NCBI GenBank assembly: GCA_913047325.1
Contig: CAJWTP010000004.1
Location: forward strand, 1-52,257
DNA length: 52,257 nt
From: an uncultured Gammaproteobacteria bacterium
Lineage (GTDB): Bacteria; Pseudomonadota; Gammaproteobacteria; PS1; Pseudothioglobaceae
Direction of reading: 5' to 3'
Shown here: positions 8,331 to 18,552 of the stretch, in pieces
How positions within the stretch are numbered: the first letter of the stretch is position 1
Layout: each line of letters opens with the position of its first letter
The notes under the pieces: model-generated
Seen by the model: the letters and a program-made list of their open reading frames with translations, nothing else
Told to the model about the DNA's origin: nothing
Database searches by the model: none
Translations under genes and position numbers: made by a program

Positions 8331-10124
8331 TTATTTCTTTAATTTTTCTTTTATTTTAGTCGCCAAAGCACTACTTATACCAACAACTTTTTGTAATTCT
8401 TCTTGGCTAGCTTTTTCAATTTCTTGAAGGCCTCCGAAATGATTCAAAAGAGCTGTACGTTTCTTGTTTCCGATACCTTTAATGCTTTCAAGTGGAGATA
8501 TGTTTCGTTTTGACGCTCTTTTTTGTCGGTGATGTTTGATGGCAAATCTGTGAGACTCATCTCGAATATTATTAACTAATAATAAGGCAGGATCATGAGG
8601 GACTAGATTTATTCTATTAACTTTTTCATCTTCGACTGTAATGAGAGTCTCGAGACCTGCTTTTCGACTCTCACCTTTTGCAACTCCTACCAACTGTATT
8701 GAATCAATACCGATAGAATTCAATACCATAATAGCCTGGTTGAGTTGACCCAAGCCACCGTCTATAAAAACAATATCGGGTAAAGTTTTATTGTTTTTAA
8801 GGAGTGAAGAATAGCGACGAAAAACAGCCTGACTTATAGCAGCGTAGTCGTCCCCGGGAGTGATATCCTTGATGTTAAATTGTCTGTACTTTTTTGTTAT
8901 TGGAAGTCCTTTCTCAAATACAACACAGGATGCAGTGGTTGCCTCCCCCATGGTGTGACTTACGTCAAAACATTCCATCAACTCTGGAAGTTGACCCAAA
9001 GCTAATGTTTCTTGTAAACATTCAAGTTGTTTTTTCTTGGTAAAACTTGATAACAAATACTGCTTTAAATTCTCTTTTGCGTTCAGTGATGCAATTTCTA
9101 GAAAGTGTTTTTTTTCAACTTTTGGTGAATGAATGATCTTAGTTGACAGGGCCTTGGCAATCAAAATTTTATCATCTAACTTATGGCTGAGTACTATTTG
9201 TCTAGGAGAATTTTTACCAAGATAGTACTGTGGTAAGAAGGCACTTAAAACGTTTTCACAGGTTTTACCTTTGGCGTTCCTAGGAAAAACACTTTCACTG
9301 CCAATTTGTTTTCCCGAGCGGACAAACATCACTTCAATACAGTGAATGTTATCTTTTTGGACGACGCAAATAACATCCATATCTGAATTAAATTGTGAGC
9401 CATGCCTTTCTTGAATAGTACGTAGACCAATTAACTGGTCTCTGTAATTAGCTGCAAGTTCATAATCCAAATCAACTGAAGCCTGCTTCATCTTTTGCGA
9501 AACCTGATTGAGAAGCTTTACACCTTTGCCTCTCAAAAAGAGGCCTGCCATTTCAACATCTTGTTTATAGCTTAGGTCAGAAATCTTTCCGACACAGGGT
9601 GCACTGCAAAGGCTGATTTGGTATTCTAGACAGGGCCTTGAGCGGGAACGATAAAAACCATCTGAACACTGCCGAACTTTGAATATTTTTTTTAATAAAG
9701 ACAAGGCGTCTCGAGCAACATGAGCCGATGGATATGGCCCAAAATATTGATAATTTTTATTTTTTTTGCCTCGAAATAACCCTAGTCGAGGATGCTTGTC
9801 GTTGCTGAGATAGATGTAAGGATAACTTTTAGCATCTTTGAGTAATATATTGTATTTTGGTTTGTATTGCTTTATAAGATCATTTTCTAGAAACAAGGCT
9901 TGAGTCTCTGTTTTTGTTATGATCACCGAAAAGTCGTAAATATTTTTTCTCAGCGCTTGTGTTTTGTCGCTAGAGCTTGTTTTAACAAAGTACTGGGAAA
10001 TTCTATTCTTCAGATTCTTGGCTTTACCAACATAGATGACCCGACCACTTCGATCTAACATTTTATAGACACCTGAATCAGTACTTAGGTTTATTAATTT
10101 AGTTGTAAGTTTTTCCGTTGTCAT
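8331..10124 (-). CDS. uvrC: UvrABC excinuclease subunit C
   Basis: The 597-residue protein has the GIY-YIG nuclease domain at the N-terminus (GVYKMLD...VIYVGKAKNLKNR, about 18-45), a UVR motif for UvrB contact (near 200-235), the RNase H-like 5' nuclease region (MECFDVSHTMGEATTAS, then VFIDGGLGQL) and a C-terminal helix-hairpin-helix pair (ISPLESIKGIG...). It makes both incisions in nucleotide excision repair. I choose the ATG at 10124 (MTTEKL). The reading frame can be extended 13 codons upstream to 10163, but that would abut the divergent mlaC start and adds residues not expected in the family. Confidence 0.95.
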   Translation of the reverse strand: MTTEKLTTKLINLSTDSGVYKMLDRSGRVIYVGKAKNLKNRISQYFVKTSSSDKTQALRKNIYDFSVIITKTETQALFLENDLIKQYKPKYNILLKDAKSYPYIYLSNDKHPRLGLFRGKKNKNYQYFGPYPSAHVARDALSLLKKIFKVRQCSDGFYRSRSRPCLEYQISLCSAPCVGKISDLSYKQDVEMAGLFLRGKGVKLLNQVSQKMKQASVDLDYELAANYRDQLIGLRTIQERHGSQFNSDMDVICVVQKDNIHCIEVMFVRSGKQIGSESVFPRNAKGKTCENVLSAFLPQYYLGKNSPRQIVLSHKLDDKILIAKALSTKIIHSPKVEKKHFLEIASLNAKENLKQYLLSSFTKKKQLECLQETLALGQLPELMECFDVSHTMGEATTASCVVFEKGLPITKKYRQFNIKDITPGDDYAAISQAVFRRYSSLLKNNKTLPDIVFIDGGLGQLNQAIMVLNSIGIDSIQLVGVAKGESRKAGLETLITVEDEKVNRINLVPHDPALLLVNNIRDESHRFAIKHHRQKRASKRNISPLESIKGIGNKKRTALLNHFGGLQEIEKASQEELQKVVGISSALATKIKEKLKK

Positions 10125-10163
10125 TACAATCAGAGTTAAATTAAATGATAGTAAAATATCCAC

Positions 10164-10802
10164 ATGAAAATTCTTCTTGATATTTTAAAGGCAATCCTTA
10201 TCAATATATCTTTTATCGGACTTACATTGGCCGCTAATTCATGCCCGACAATCTCACCAAACGACTCAGAGGATTCACCAGTGGCGCAATCTCAAGCCAT
10301 TATCGATGATATTCTTTGCTCTTTTATAGAGCAAAACAAGAATGCTGAAAGCACTTTTTTCACAACACTCAATATAGCCAAAAAGAAAATAATTCCTTAT
10401 ATTGATGTTGAATATAGCACTGAACTAGTTTTGGGTGATTACTGGGGTCAACTCCAATATAGTGATAGAAAAATATTTGAAAGGGACCTTAGGAATTCTT
10501 TAATTAATGAATATATATATATATTAGCAACCATAGTGAATTGGGATCGAATCAGCATTATTGTTAATGAAAATGCTACAAAAGAGGGGAATATAGCCAA
10601 GGTGATAGTGACTGCTTCATTGAATAATGAACCTGCAAAAGCTTTAGTTACATTAAAAATGATTAGGAAAGACCGCTGGCGTGTCTATGACGTAATTTAT
10701 CAGTCTATCAGTATGGTCGATTTAGAAAAGTATAGTTATGACTCAAAAATAAATAGGTACGGCATGAAAGAATTTCTACAAATTATGTTAGAGGGAACAT
10801 AG
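10164..10802 (+). CDS. mlaC: MlaC-like periplasmic phospholipid-binding protein
   Basis: The 212 residues start with a signal peptide (about 1-23, ending LTLAANS). The Ttg2D/MlaC pattern follows, including the helix with YWGQLQYSDRKIFERDLRNSLINEY and the late strand RKDRWRVYDVIYQSIS. MlaC shuttles phospholipid across the periplasm between MlaA and MlaFEDB. It sits 6 bp before murA, where mla genes are often found, but no other mla genes are in this window. Sequence divergence is high, so the substrate is assumed from the family. Confidence 0.8.
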   Translation: MKILLDILKAILINISFIGLTLAANSCPTISPNDSEDSPVAQSQAIIDDILCSFIEQNKNAESTFFTTLNIAKKKIIPYIDVEYSTELVLGDYWGQLQYSDRKIFERDLRNSLINEYIYILATIVNWDRISIIVNENATKEGNIAKVIVTASLNNEPAKALVTLKMIRKDRWRVYDVIYQSISMVDLEKYSYDSKINRYGMKEFLQIMLEGT

Positions 10803-10808
10803 AAATCA

Positions 10809-12068
10809 ATGTATAAACTAGTTATTCGAGGTGGTAATAGTCTCATTGGAAACATTAGAACATCTGGTTCAAAAAATGCCACTCTTCCAATCCTTTTTTC
10901 ATCTATTCTTGCGGATGAACCCCTAAAGCTTACAAACACACCTCAACTAACTGATGTTTCGACTACACTGAGACTTTTGATGGATATGGGTGCAAACTTT
11001 ATCCTTGAAGAGGACGGATCTATTTTAGTTGACGCATCAAACCTCAATAATTTAGTAGCAGACTATTCCCTCGTTAAAACGATGAGAGCATCAATCTTGA
11101 CGCTAGGTCCAACGTTAGCAAAATACAAAAAAGCTAAAATATCTTTGCCTGGTGGTTGTGCTATCGGCACTCGGCCAGTCGACCTACACTTAAATGCGCT
11201 AGAAAAAATGGGGGCAAAAATTAAGTTAAATAATGGCTATATTTATGCCAGCGCTAAGGAACTTAAAGGAGCGCAAATCAACTTTGATTTGGTCTCTGTA
11301 ACCGCAACTGAAAATATAATTATGGCTGCAACATTAGCAAATGGCATTACTACAATCAGTAATGCTGCACAAGAGCCTGAAGTCACAGATTTAATCCATT
11401 GTTTAAATAAAATGGGGGCGAAAATAACCGGTGAAAATAGCTCGACACTTATTATAGAAGGAGTTGGCAGGCTTAGTGGCACAGAATACAATATATGTCC
11501 AGACCGCATTGAAGCTGGAACCTATTTAGTAGCAGCTGCAATCACTGGTGGCTGTATCACTGTTAACAATATTGAACCAGACTCGATGCGCTCCGTAATT
11601 GGAAAGCTTATTGAGACTGGAGCTGACATTCAAACAAATAAAAACTCCGTCAAGCTCGACATGAAAGGCAGGAGACCACAGGCAGTTGACATTAGAACCA
11701 GTGCATACCCGAACTTTCCGACCGATATGCAGGCTCAATTTGTCGCCCTTAACTCCATAGCAAAAGGTAGTAGCACAATTATAGAAACCATTTTTGAAAA
11801 CCGCTTTATGCATGTTCCTGAAATCAACCGTATGGGAGCTAACCTTAAACTGGAAGGCAACACAGTTGTATGTAAAGGGGTAAAATCCCTCAAGGGCGCG
11901 AACTTGATGGCGACAGATCTTAGAGCCTCTGCAAGCCTTGTTTTGGCAGGTCTTGCTGCTGAAGGGTCTACTACTATTGAACGTGTTTATCATCTTGACC
12001 GTGGTTATGAAATGATCGAGGAAAAATTTAAGATGCTAGGTGCAGATATAGACCGAGTTCAGCACTAG
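10809..12068 (+). CDS. murA: UDP-N-acetylglucosamine 1-carboxyvinyltransferase
   Basis: The 419-residue EPT-fold enzyme carries SGSKNATLPIL near the N-terminus, the catalytic loop PGGCAIGTRPVDLHLNALE with the cysteine that is attacked by fosfomycin, and the closing motif DLRASASLVLAGLAAEG near the C-terminus. It adds enolpyruvate from PEP to UDP-GlcNAc, the first committed step of peptidoglycan synthesis. It lies in an apparent plus-strand run mlaC-murA-hisG-hisD. The Cys rather than Asp in the loop predicts fosfomycin sensitivity of the enzyme. Confidence 0.97.
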   Translation: MYKLVIRGGNSLIGNIRTSGSKNATLPILFSSILADEPLKLTNTPQLTDVSTTLRLLMDMGANFILEEDGSILVDASNLNNLVADYSLVKTMRASILTLGPTLAKYKKAKISLPGGCAIGTRPVDLHLNALEKMGAKIKLNNGYIYASAKELKGAQINFDLVSVTATENIIMAATLANGITTISNAAQEPEVTDLIHCLNKMGAKITGENSSTLIIEGVGRLSGTEYNICPDRIEAGTYLVAAAITGGCITVNNIEPDSMRSVIGKLIETGADIQTNKNSVKLDMKGRRPQAVDIRTSAYPNFPTDMQAQFVALNSIAKGSSTIIETIFENRFMHVPEINRMGANLKLEGNTVVCKGVKSLKGANLMATDLRASASLVLAGLAAEGSTTIERVYHLDRGYEMIEEKFKMLGADIDRVQH

Positions 12069-12094
12069 AATAATTTCAACAAATAAAATATATT

Positions 12095-12712
12095 ATGCTA
12101 ACTATCGCTCTTTCTAAAGGTCGAATATTAGAACAGACCCTTCCTTTGTTGAAAAAGGCAGGTTTAAACATATCTTCTGAAGAACTAGGTAGTAGAAAAC
12201 TTGTTCTTAATACAAATCTTGATGACGTCAAAGTCATTATTCTCCGTGCAAGTGATGTTCCGGTTTTTGTTCAGCATGGTACTGCTGACATCGGTGTCTC
12301 TGGAAAAGATGTGCTTTTAGAACATGGAGGTTTAGGACTTTTTGAGCTGCTGGATTTGAAAATTGCAAAATGCCGTCTCATGGTCGCTGCACGAGATGAA
12401 AGTGACTTGAATCAAAGTACTCTCAAAATAGCAACCAAATATATCAACTCTACCAAACATTATTTTCAGTCAAAAGGAAGGCAGGTTGAGGTAATCAAGC
12501 TTTCTGGTGCAATGGAGTTGGCACCAATAGTAGGACTAGCAAACTGCATAGTTGACCTAGTTGATACTGGTAACACTCTTAAAGCAAATGGCTTGACAGC
12601 GCTAGACCATATCTATGATATAAGCTCGAGGCTAATAGTCAACTCCGCGTCCTTTAACACTAAACACAACGAAATTAATAGATGGATTGCAAGAATTGAA
12701 GAGAATCTATGA
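12095..12712 (+). CDS. hisG: ATP phosphoribosyltransferase, short form
   Basis: At 205 residues this is the short HisG type, with only the catalytic periplasmic-binding-like fold. Motifs include [18 protein letters not shown] at the start, [12 protein letters not shown], and the PRPP loop [16 protein letters not shown]. It condenses ATP with PRPP, the first step of histidine synthesis. The short form lacks the C-terminal regulatory domain and needs HisZ for activity and feedback control. hisZ is not in the window. Its stop overlaps the hisD start by 4 bp. Confidence 0.96.
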   Translation: MLTIALSKGRILEQTLPLLKKAGLNISSEELGSRKLVLNTNLDDVKVIILRASDVPVFVQHGTADIGVSGKDVLLEHGGLGLFELLDLKIAKCRLMVAARDESDLNQSTLKIATKYINSTKHYFQSKGRQVEVIKLSGAMELAPIVGLANCIVDLVDTGNTLKANGLTALDHIYDISSRLIVNSASFNTKHNEINRWIARIEENL

Positions 12713-14007
12713 TCACCAAACTTTCTTCTCAACAGTCCGACTTTGAATCAAAACTCTCTGCTTTGCTCGCATGGGAAAGCGTTTCAAATAAACAAGTTGC
12801 TGATATAGTTGATGAAATAATATCTTCAATTCGTACTGGTGGTGATAAGTCTCTCGTTGATTATTCAGTCAAATTTGACAACGTCAAAGCTGATTCATTG
12901 GCCGATCTTACAATAAGTCGTGCAGATATTAAAAACGCTTATAAAGCTTTGGGAGACTCAGAAAGGAACGCTCTAGCTGTTGCTGCAGAAAGGATTAAAC
13001 AATATCATCAAAAGCAAAAACAAAAAACCTGGACTTACACTGAAGAAGATGGCTCGATGCTTGGTCAAAAAATAACACCTTTGGATCGAGTTGGTTTATA
13101 TGTTCCTGGAGGTAAAGCAGCCTACCCTTCTTCAGTTTTAATGAATGCAATACCTGCCAAGGTGGCTGGAGTTGAGGAGCTCATCATGGTTGTACCAACC
13201 CCAAACGGGCAAATCAACCAGCTTGTATTGGCAGCGGCGTTTATTTCTGGCGTTAATAAAATCTTTACAATAGGTGGTGCGCAAGCTATTGCGGCTTTAG
13301 CTTATGGAACTGAAAGTGTACCAAAGGTCGATAAGATAGTTGGGCCTGGAAATATTTATGTCGCTACAGCAAAGCGAGCTGTTTTTGGCCAAGTTGGCAT
13401 TGATATGATTGCTGGCCCTTCTGAAATTCTTATCATATGCGACGGAAATACAGATCCAGACTGGGTTACAATGGATTTGTTTTCACAAGCTGAGCATGAT
13501 GAAGATGCACAATCAATATTACTTTGTCCTAATCAAAACTTTATTAATGAAGTTGAAAAAAGCATTAAAAAACTTTTGCCTGCCATGGATAGGCAAAATA
13601 TTATTCGCACAGCTCTCACAGAGCGAGGTGCACTGATTCAAACAAAGGACTTATCAGACGCCATTGAAATATCAAATAAGATTGCGCCAGAACATTTAGA
13701 GCTGTCAGTTGATAACCCTGAATCTATTCTGGATAGTATCAAAAATGCGGGGGCAATTTTTATGGGAAAAAATACCTGTGAAGCTTTAGGTGATTACTGT
13801 GCAGGACCGAATCATGTACTTCCAACCTCAGGAACTGCGAGATTCTCTTCGCCGCTTGGTGTTTATGATTTCCAGAAGAAATCAAGCCTAATCATGGTTT
13901 CAGATGAAGGTGCCAATACTTTAGGCAAAGTTGCTGCAACGCTTGCCGATGGTGAAGGCCTACAAGCTCACGCTAAATCTGCAAGATATCGAGTTAATAA
14001 ACCTTAA
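12709..14007 (+). CDS. hisD: Histidinol dehydrogenase
   Basis: The 432-residue length is usual for HisD. Visible motifs are [18 protein letters not shown], the NAD-site region [15 protein letters not shown], the zinc-site segment [10 protein letters not shown], and APEHLELSV with the catalytic His. It oxidises L-histidinol to histidine in two steps. It is translationally coupled to hisG (ATGA overlap). The rest of the his operon does not follow. The next gene is convergent and starts directly at the hisD stop. Confidence 0.97.
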   Translation: MITKLSSQQSDFESKLSALLAWESVSNKQVADIVDEIISSIRTGGDKSLVDYSVKFDNVKADSLADLTISRADIKNAYKALGDSERNALAVAAERIKQYHQKQKQKTWTYTEEDGSMLGQKITPLDRVGLYVPGGKAAYPSSVLMNAIPAKVAGVEELIMVVPTPNGQINQLVLAAAFISGVNKIFTIGGAQAIAALAYGTESVPKVDKIVGPGNIYVATAKRAVFGQVGIDMIAGPSEILIICDGNTDPDWVTMDLFSQAEHDEDAQSILLCPNQNFINEVEKSIKKLLPAMDRQNIIRTALTERGALIQTKDLSDAIEISNKIAPEHLELSVDNPESILDSIKNAGAIFMGKNTCEALGDYCAGPNHVLPTSGTARFSSPLGVYDFQKKSSLIMVSDEGANTLGKVAATLADGEGLQAHAKSARYRVNKP

Positions 14008-14790
14008 TTATCCTGGCAAAGCTTGATAGTAGCCATTTTCCTCAACAATTTTAATAGGTCTGTCAAATAAACTACTTAAAGTTTTGCTTGTTAAAATCTT
14101 GGCTTTGTCACCATCATTTACCACTTTACATTCTTTCAATAAAATGACTCTATTAATTTCAGGTGGAATTTCGTGAATATGATGAGTAACTAAAATAACA
14201 TTTTTACCCATACTTATAAGGTCTTGAATAATTTCAAGATACTGAAAGCAAGTACGCAAGTCAAGACCACTTGTTGGTTCATCAAGCACGAGAACTTCAG
14301 GGTTATGCACTAAAGCACGCGCTAATAGAAACTTTCGCTGCTCGCCAGTAGACATCGTTGAAAATTGACGAGATTGCAAACCTTCTATGTCCAACAATTT
14401 CATGGTCTGATAGGCAAGTTCTAGATGTTCGTTATCAAAGCTCTGATGCTGCCATATTCCATCGCTAGCATAAAAACCTGACAACACTACGTAAAGACCT
14501 AGTGCACTGTTAGAATAATTACTCTGTAAGTGATGCGAAACTACTCCTAAATGAGCACGCAATTCTTGCACATTCCAGTGATCTTTTCCAAAAATTTTTA
14601 TACTGCTATTTTCATTCGCCACTATATAAAGTTCACGATTTAACAATTTAAGCAAGGTTGTTTTACCTGCACCATTAGGACCTAAAATAACTGTATTCTG
14701 GCCTCTTTCTAGAGTCAAAGAAAAGTTGTCAAAGATTTTGTTTCTTTGCTGAAAAACGGTAATATTTTGAAGTTCAATTATGTTTTGCAA
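14008..14790 (-). CDS. Stand-alone ABC transporter ATP-binding protein
   Basis: The 260 residues form a single ABC ATPase domain: Walker A LGPNGAGKTTLL (about 37-48), signature MSTGEQRKFLLARAL, Walker B VLVLDEPTSGLD and the switch histidine in VTHHIHEIP. No permease or binding-protein gene is next to it. The overall look resembles the ATPases grouped with ModF/YlmA, so the partner and substrate cannot be named. Its stop codon abuts that of hisD and the two genes converge without a spacer. Confidence 0.8.
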   Translation of the reverse strand: MQNIIELQNITVFQQRNKIFDNFSLTLERGQNTVILGPNGAGKTTLLKLLNRELYIVANENSSIKIFGKDHWNVQELRAHLGVVSHHLQSNYSNSALGLYVVLSGFYASDGIWQHQSFDNEHLELAYQTMKLLDIEGLQSRQFSTMSTGEQRKFLLARALVHNPEVLVLDEPTSGLDLRTCFQYLEIIQDLISMGKNVILVTHHIHEIPPEINRVILLKECKVVNDGDKAKILTSKTLSSLFDRPIKIVEENGYYQALPG

Positions 14791-14842
14791 AATCTTAATC
14801 TATTTAATTGTGTATCAATAAAAAACAACTTAGTCTTAATTT

Positions 14843-15745
14843 CTATTTTCTTTTATAAACTGTATCCAATTTGGGCAATAATTGGGACAAGAACATGCCT
14901 GTGAGCATCAGTCCACAACCCAAAAGACCTCTTGTCGATAAATATTCATCTAATAGCAACCAGCCACCTAACACTGCAAAGGCTCCTTCAAGGCTTAAGA
15001 TTATTGCCGCATGAGAGGAGTGTGCGTGTTGCTGGGCTACTACTTGCAATGTATATGCAACACCGGTCGACATAACGCCAGCGTAAAGCAAGGGGATAGC
15101 TGTTTCTATAATCATATCCCAAGTAATTAATTCAATGACAATTGCAATCAATAAACTTAGAATCCCGGTTACTATATACTGAATCAGCGAAAGTTTCAAA
15201 GGATCCATCCGTTTTGCAAAGTAGCCTATGTATAACACATGTGCCGCAAAGAATACCGCACAGACTAGCTGAAGTAAGTCACCCTCAGCAATACTGAAGT
15301 CTTCCTTGATACTGAGTAGATATAAACCAAACAGAGCGATTGTTGCTCCTAGCCAAGTGCCGGAGCCTGTTTTTTGTCCAAAAAATAATCCAATCAAGGG
15401 TACAAAAAATATATACAAGCCAGTGATAAAACCAGCCTTTCCCGCCGTTGTATATTGTAATCCTACCTGCTGAAAACTAATCGCTACAAACAATATCAAG
15501 CCTGCCATAGCGCCAGCAAACAATAGTTTCTTTGTTGACACTTTCGCTTTATGCTCTGGTTGAGGTTTTTTAGATAGAAACCAAACCACTGGAGTCAGCG
15601 CTATCACACCTATCAAGAATCTGACTCCATTGAATAAAAAAGGACCCATCGTTTCCATGCCCTCGCGTTGAGCCACAAAAGCAAACCCCCAGATGACAGC
15701 TGCAATGAGCATCAATAAATCAGCTTTTATTGCTTGACTATTCAT
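14843..15745 (-). CDS. DMT-superfamily (EamA) transporter
   Basis: A 300-residue integral membrane protein with about ten transmembrane helices arranged as two EamA repeats (about 7-145 and 155-295). The opening segment LLMLIAAVIWGFAFVAQREGM and the second-repeat segment HSSHAAIILSLEGAFAVLGGWLLLDEYL are typical of drug/metabolite transporters. The substrate is unknown. It overlaps the next upstream DMT gene by 8 bp but is clearly a different subfamily from the two that precede it. Confidence 0.85.
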   Translation of the reverse strand: MNSQAIKADLLMLIAAVIWGFAFVAQREGMETMGPFLFNGVRFLIGVIALTPVVWFLSKKPQPEHKAKVSTKKLLFAGAMAGLILFVAISFQQVGLQYTTAGKAGFITGLYIFFVPLIGLFFGQKTGSGTWLGATIALFGLYLLSIKEDFSIAEGDLLQLVCAVFFAAHVLYIGYFAKRMDPLKLSLIQYIVTGILSLLIAIVIELITWDMIIETAIPLLYAGVMSTGVAYTLQVVAQQHAHSSHAAIILSLEGAFAVLGGWLLLDEYLSTRGLLGCGLMLTGMFLSQLLPKLDTVYKRK

Positions 15746-16625
15746 AATTATTTAATTGTTTGTTTATTATTTTCTTTGGTGACAGCCCGGCACTATACCA
15801 TGCGTGACAAAATAAAGTTATTATAACGATAGAGCCTCCAATCAAAGCATTACTGGAGGGCTCTTCTTTAATCATAATCCAGGCAATTAAAGTTCCCAAT
15901 ACTGTACCAAGCGGAAAAAACATTGCAACTTCAGGAGCCGTGATGTATCGCGGAGCAATTGTTATTAAACTAAATGAAACAGCAACAACAATTCCGCTGG
16001 CAAAAACATACAGCATAGATTGGGACGATAAGACCAATGAATCTGCAATAATAAAACCAATTAAGGCTATCACTAAACCGTTTACAGCCATTGCAGGAAT
16101 CATATTTACGTTATTATATTTTCTCAAAAGAGTGAAAGAAAAGCCCCCAATAACTACCGAAGTCAAAGCGAAAAGGTTACCCGTTAAATTCATGCCACTT
16201 GTATCTCCAGCCATGACAATATAAATTCCAATAAATATAATAATCATCGAGAGCCATGTATATAAGGCAGGCTTTTCTTTTAGCATCACCAAAGAAACAA
16301 TCGCAACCATGATAGGCGAAGTACTAATAATGACCAGTGTTTTAGCTATAGATGTGTAATGAATTGCCAAAATAAATGAGGTACCGCCCAAAGCCGTTAA
16401 AAACCCGATAAGTATCCCCTCTTTGCCAATATTAATTACTTCATTAAGTGCTTTAGAGCGATAGGTTATGAGCAAAATAACAATAATGCCAGCAGTAAAA
16501 AATATCCCACGCCAAAACAGAATCGTCCAGCTATCAGCATTAGCAAGTCTCACTAATGCAGCATCTGGAGACAAAATCAAGATTCCAAAAAATGCAATTA
16601 ATAATCCTTTTAGATGTTTGTTCAT
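15738..16625 (-). CDS. DMT-superfamily transporter, tandem copy 2
   Basis: The 295 residues hold about ten transmembrane helices and two EamA repeats. The start HLKGLLIAFFGILILSPD, LARLANADSWTILFWRG-like segment and TLVIISTSPI closely match the neighbouring gene at 16666-17535, so the pair came from a tandem duplication. It probably exports or imports a small polar metabolite in the inner membrane. The substrate is unknown, and nothing local ties it to a pathway. Confidence 0.85.
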   Translation of the reverse strand: MNKHLKGLLIAFFGILILSPDAALVRLANADSWTILFWRGIFFTAGIIVILLITYRSKALNEVINIGKEGILIGFLTALGGTSFILAIHYTSIAKTLVIISTSPIMVAIVSLVMLKEKPALYTWLSMIIIFIGIYIVMAGDTSGMNLTGNLFALTSVVIGGFSFTLLRKYNNVNMIPAMAVNGLVIALIGFIIADSLVLSSQSMLYVFASGIVVAVSFSLITIAPRYITAPEVAMFFPLGTVLGTLIAWIMIKEEPSSNALIGGSIVIITLFCHAWYSAGLSPKKIINKQLNNYE

Positions 16626-16665
16626 ATTAAAACTTATGGGAGGTTAACTTAGTCAATATAAGAAT

Positions 16666-17535
16666 TTATTTATTTTTCTGCTCTTTGTTGGCTAGATTGG
16701 CACTATACCAAGCATGAAAAAATAAAGTAGCAACAACAATTATGCCTCCGATTATGGCATTGTTCGTGGGCACTTCATTAATCATTTTCCAAGCAATCAG
16801 AGTCCCTAAAACAGTTTCCAAAGGCATAATCATTCCAACCTCAGCTGCAGGCATATATCTTGGAGCTATGGTTATTAGACTAAACGATATCGATAGAATT
16901 ACCCCCATTGCAACAACATAAATTATTGCCTCAGGCTTTAAGACAAGTGTAGGGGCAAAAATACATGCAATTATTGCGGCAATGATACCTCCTACTGCCA
17001 TAGTTGGAACCATATTGACGGTCTTATATTTGCGCACAAGTGTAAAAGTAAAGCCCATGAGAATAGCTGTAATCAATGCAAAAATATCGCCCACTATATT
17101 CTGCCCACCAAAATTAGCACTCATAACAATATAGATCCCGATAAATACAATAATCATTGCCAGCCAAGTAATTAGACTTGCCCTTTCACGTAACGTCAGC
17201 CAGGCAATAATTGCAATCCAAATCGGTCCTGTACTTATAATAACAAGAGTATTAGCTATCGAGGTATGCATAATTGCAAATACGAATGTTCCGGTCATGA
17301 TTCCGTGCAACCAACCTATCCATAAACCGCCTCTGCCGATTTTCTTAAATTCAACAATTGTCTTTGAGCGATAGGTGATAAGCAAAAGTATCAAAACACC
17401 AATCGACATTAATAAGCCCCTATAAAAAAGCACTGTCCAACTGTCAGCATCAGTCAACCTTATGAGTACGGAGTCTGGACTCAAAATAACGACCCCAATA
17501 AAAGTCATCAAAATACCCTTTAAATGACTGGTCAT
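16666..17535 (-). CDS. DMT-superfamily transporter, tandem copy 1
   Basis: The 289-residue protein has about ten transmembrane helices and two EamA domains. It is co-linear with the following gene over its whole length, for example HLKGILMTFIGVVILSPDS, DADSWTVLFYRG, LLLITYRSKT and TLVIISTGPI. It lies between the AEC transporter (23 bp upstream) and the second copy (40 bp downstream), so a four-gene transporter operon on the minus strand is likely. The substrate is unknown. Confidence 0.85.
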   Translation of the reverse strand: MTSHLKGILMTFIGVVILSPDSVLIRLTDADSWTVLFYRGLLMSIGVLILLLITYRSKTIVEFKKIGRGGLWIGWLHGIMTGTFVFAIMHTSIANTLVIISTGPIWIAIIAWLTLRERASLITWLAMIIVFIGIYIVMSANFGGQNIVGDIFALITAILMGFTFTLVRKYKTVNMVPTMAVGGIIAAIIACIFAPTLVLKPEAIIYVVAMGVILSISFSLITIAPRYMPAAEVGMIMPLETVLGTLIAWKMINEVPTNNAIIGGIIVVATLFFHAWYSANLANKEQKNK

Positions 17536-17558
17536 GTTATATCTCTGTTTTAAGCTGT

Positions 17559-18440
17559 TTAGTTAATTGAAAGCACATAGTATAGTGCCATAGGAAGTAT
17601 AAATAAGCTCCCAATATTACCAATCGTTACTATTGAAGCAACAGTTTCAGGTTGTTGCTGATACTTTTCAGCCATTACATGATTAAGAACTGCAGGTGGC
17701 AATACACTAAATAGAATGAGTTGCTGATAATGTAATGTTTCAAAATCAAAAAATTGAACGAGTATTAACGCCACCGCTAATCCTGTAAGGGGGCATAAAA
17801 TAGCCCCCAATACTCCCAGCTTCCAATCACCGAAATTAACACCAATTAGGTGCGTTCCTAGGGTAAATAATAATAATGGAATCGCTGCCTGACCTAACAA
17901 ATCAATCATTTGAGTTGCTGGTAACCAAAGCTCAAGATCTATAAGATTAATTCCAATACCCGCTAGAGTTGCAATCAGAATAGGAGATCTAAATACAGGC
18001 AGTAAATTTGAATTTTTTGATAATATATAGGCTCCAAAAGTAAAATGCAACAGCATCTCTATAACAAAAAGAACGACAGCCGCGCCAAGCGCAATCTCGC
18101 CAAATGCAAGTACCGCTATCGGTAAACCTACATTGCCTGTATTGCCAAACATCATCGGAGGAACAAAGGTTTTAATATTAATGTCCAAAACCTTTGCAAT
18201 AATCCAGGCAATGACCCCTGAGCCTAAAATAACAATGACCCCAGATAAAGCTAAAACTTGATAGTTTTGAATTTGGAATGACTCTCTAGATAGAACAGAA
18301 AACATTAGCGCTGGCAAAAAAATATTAAAATTAATTGTATTCGCCGTATCCATGTTTGGCTGAAATTTTGAAGCATAGAAATAGCCCACTAGAACTATTG
18401 CAAATACCGGAAAAATAATGCCAAAAATTTGATAAATCAC
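17559..18440 (-). CDS. AEC-family (auxin efflux carrier-like) permease
   Basis: The 293 residues are largely hydrophobic with about ten helices, beginning IYQIFGIIFPVFAIVLVGYF. The family motif PPMMFGNTGNVGLPIAVLAFGE (about 95-116) and the C-terminal PPAVLNHVMAEKYQ identify the AEC / Mem_trans family. Bacterial members often move organic acids such as malate or malonate, but the substrate cannot be read from the sequence. It is probably the first gene of the transporter run that continues with the DMT genes. Confidence 0.85.
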   Translation of the reverse strand: MIYQIFGIIFPVFAIVLVGYFYASKFQPNMDTANTINFNIFLPALMFSVLSRESFQIQNYQVLALSGVIVILGSGVIAWIIAKVLDINIKTFVPPMMFGNTGNVGLPIAVLAFGEIALGAAVVLFVIEMLLHFTFGAYILSKNSNLLPVFRSPILIATLAGIGINLIDLELWLPATQMIDLLGQAAIPLLLFTLGTHLIGVNFGDWKLGVLGAILCPLTGLAVALILVQFFDFETLHYQQLILFSVLPPAVLNHVMAEKYQQQPETVASIVTIGNIGSLFILPMALYYVLSIN

Positions 18441-18552
18441 TAGCTATTGTTGAATAAAAAAGATTTAATTTTATCTTACTTATGAAATTTTTTTTTGAAT
18501 TAAATAGTTTATGCTTTTAAGAGGAGAGATTTCCTTAACTAAACATCATTGA

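Noticed and set aside
11526-11993. A 155-codon open frame on the minus strand opposite murA
   Set aside because: Cysteine-rich and without motifs. The murA frame is certain, so this is a shadow.
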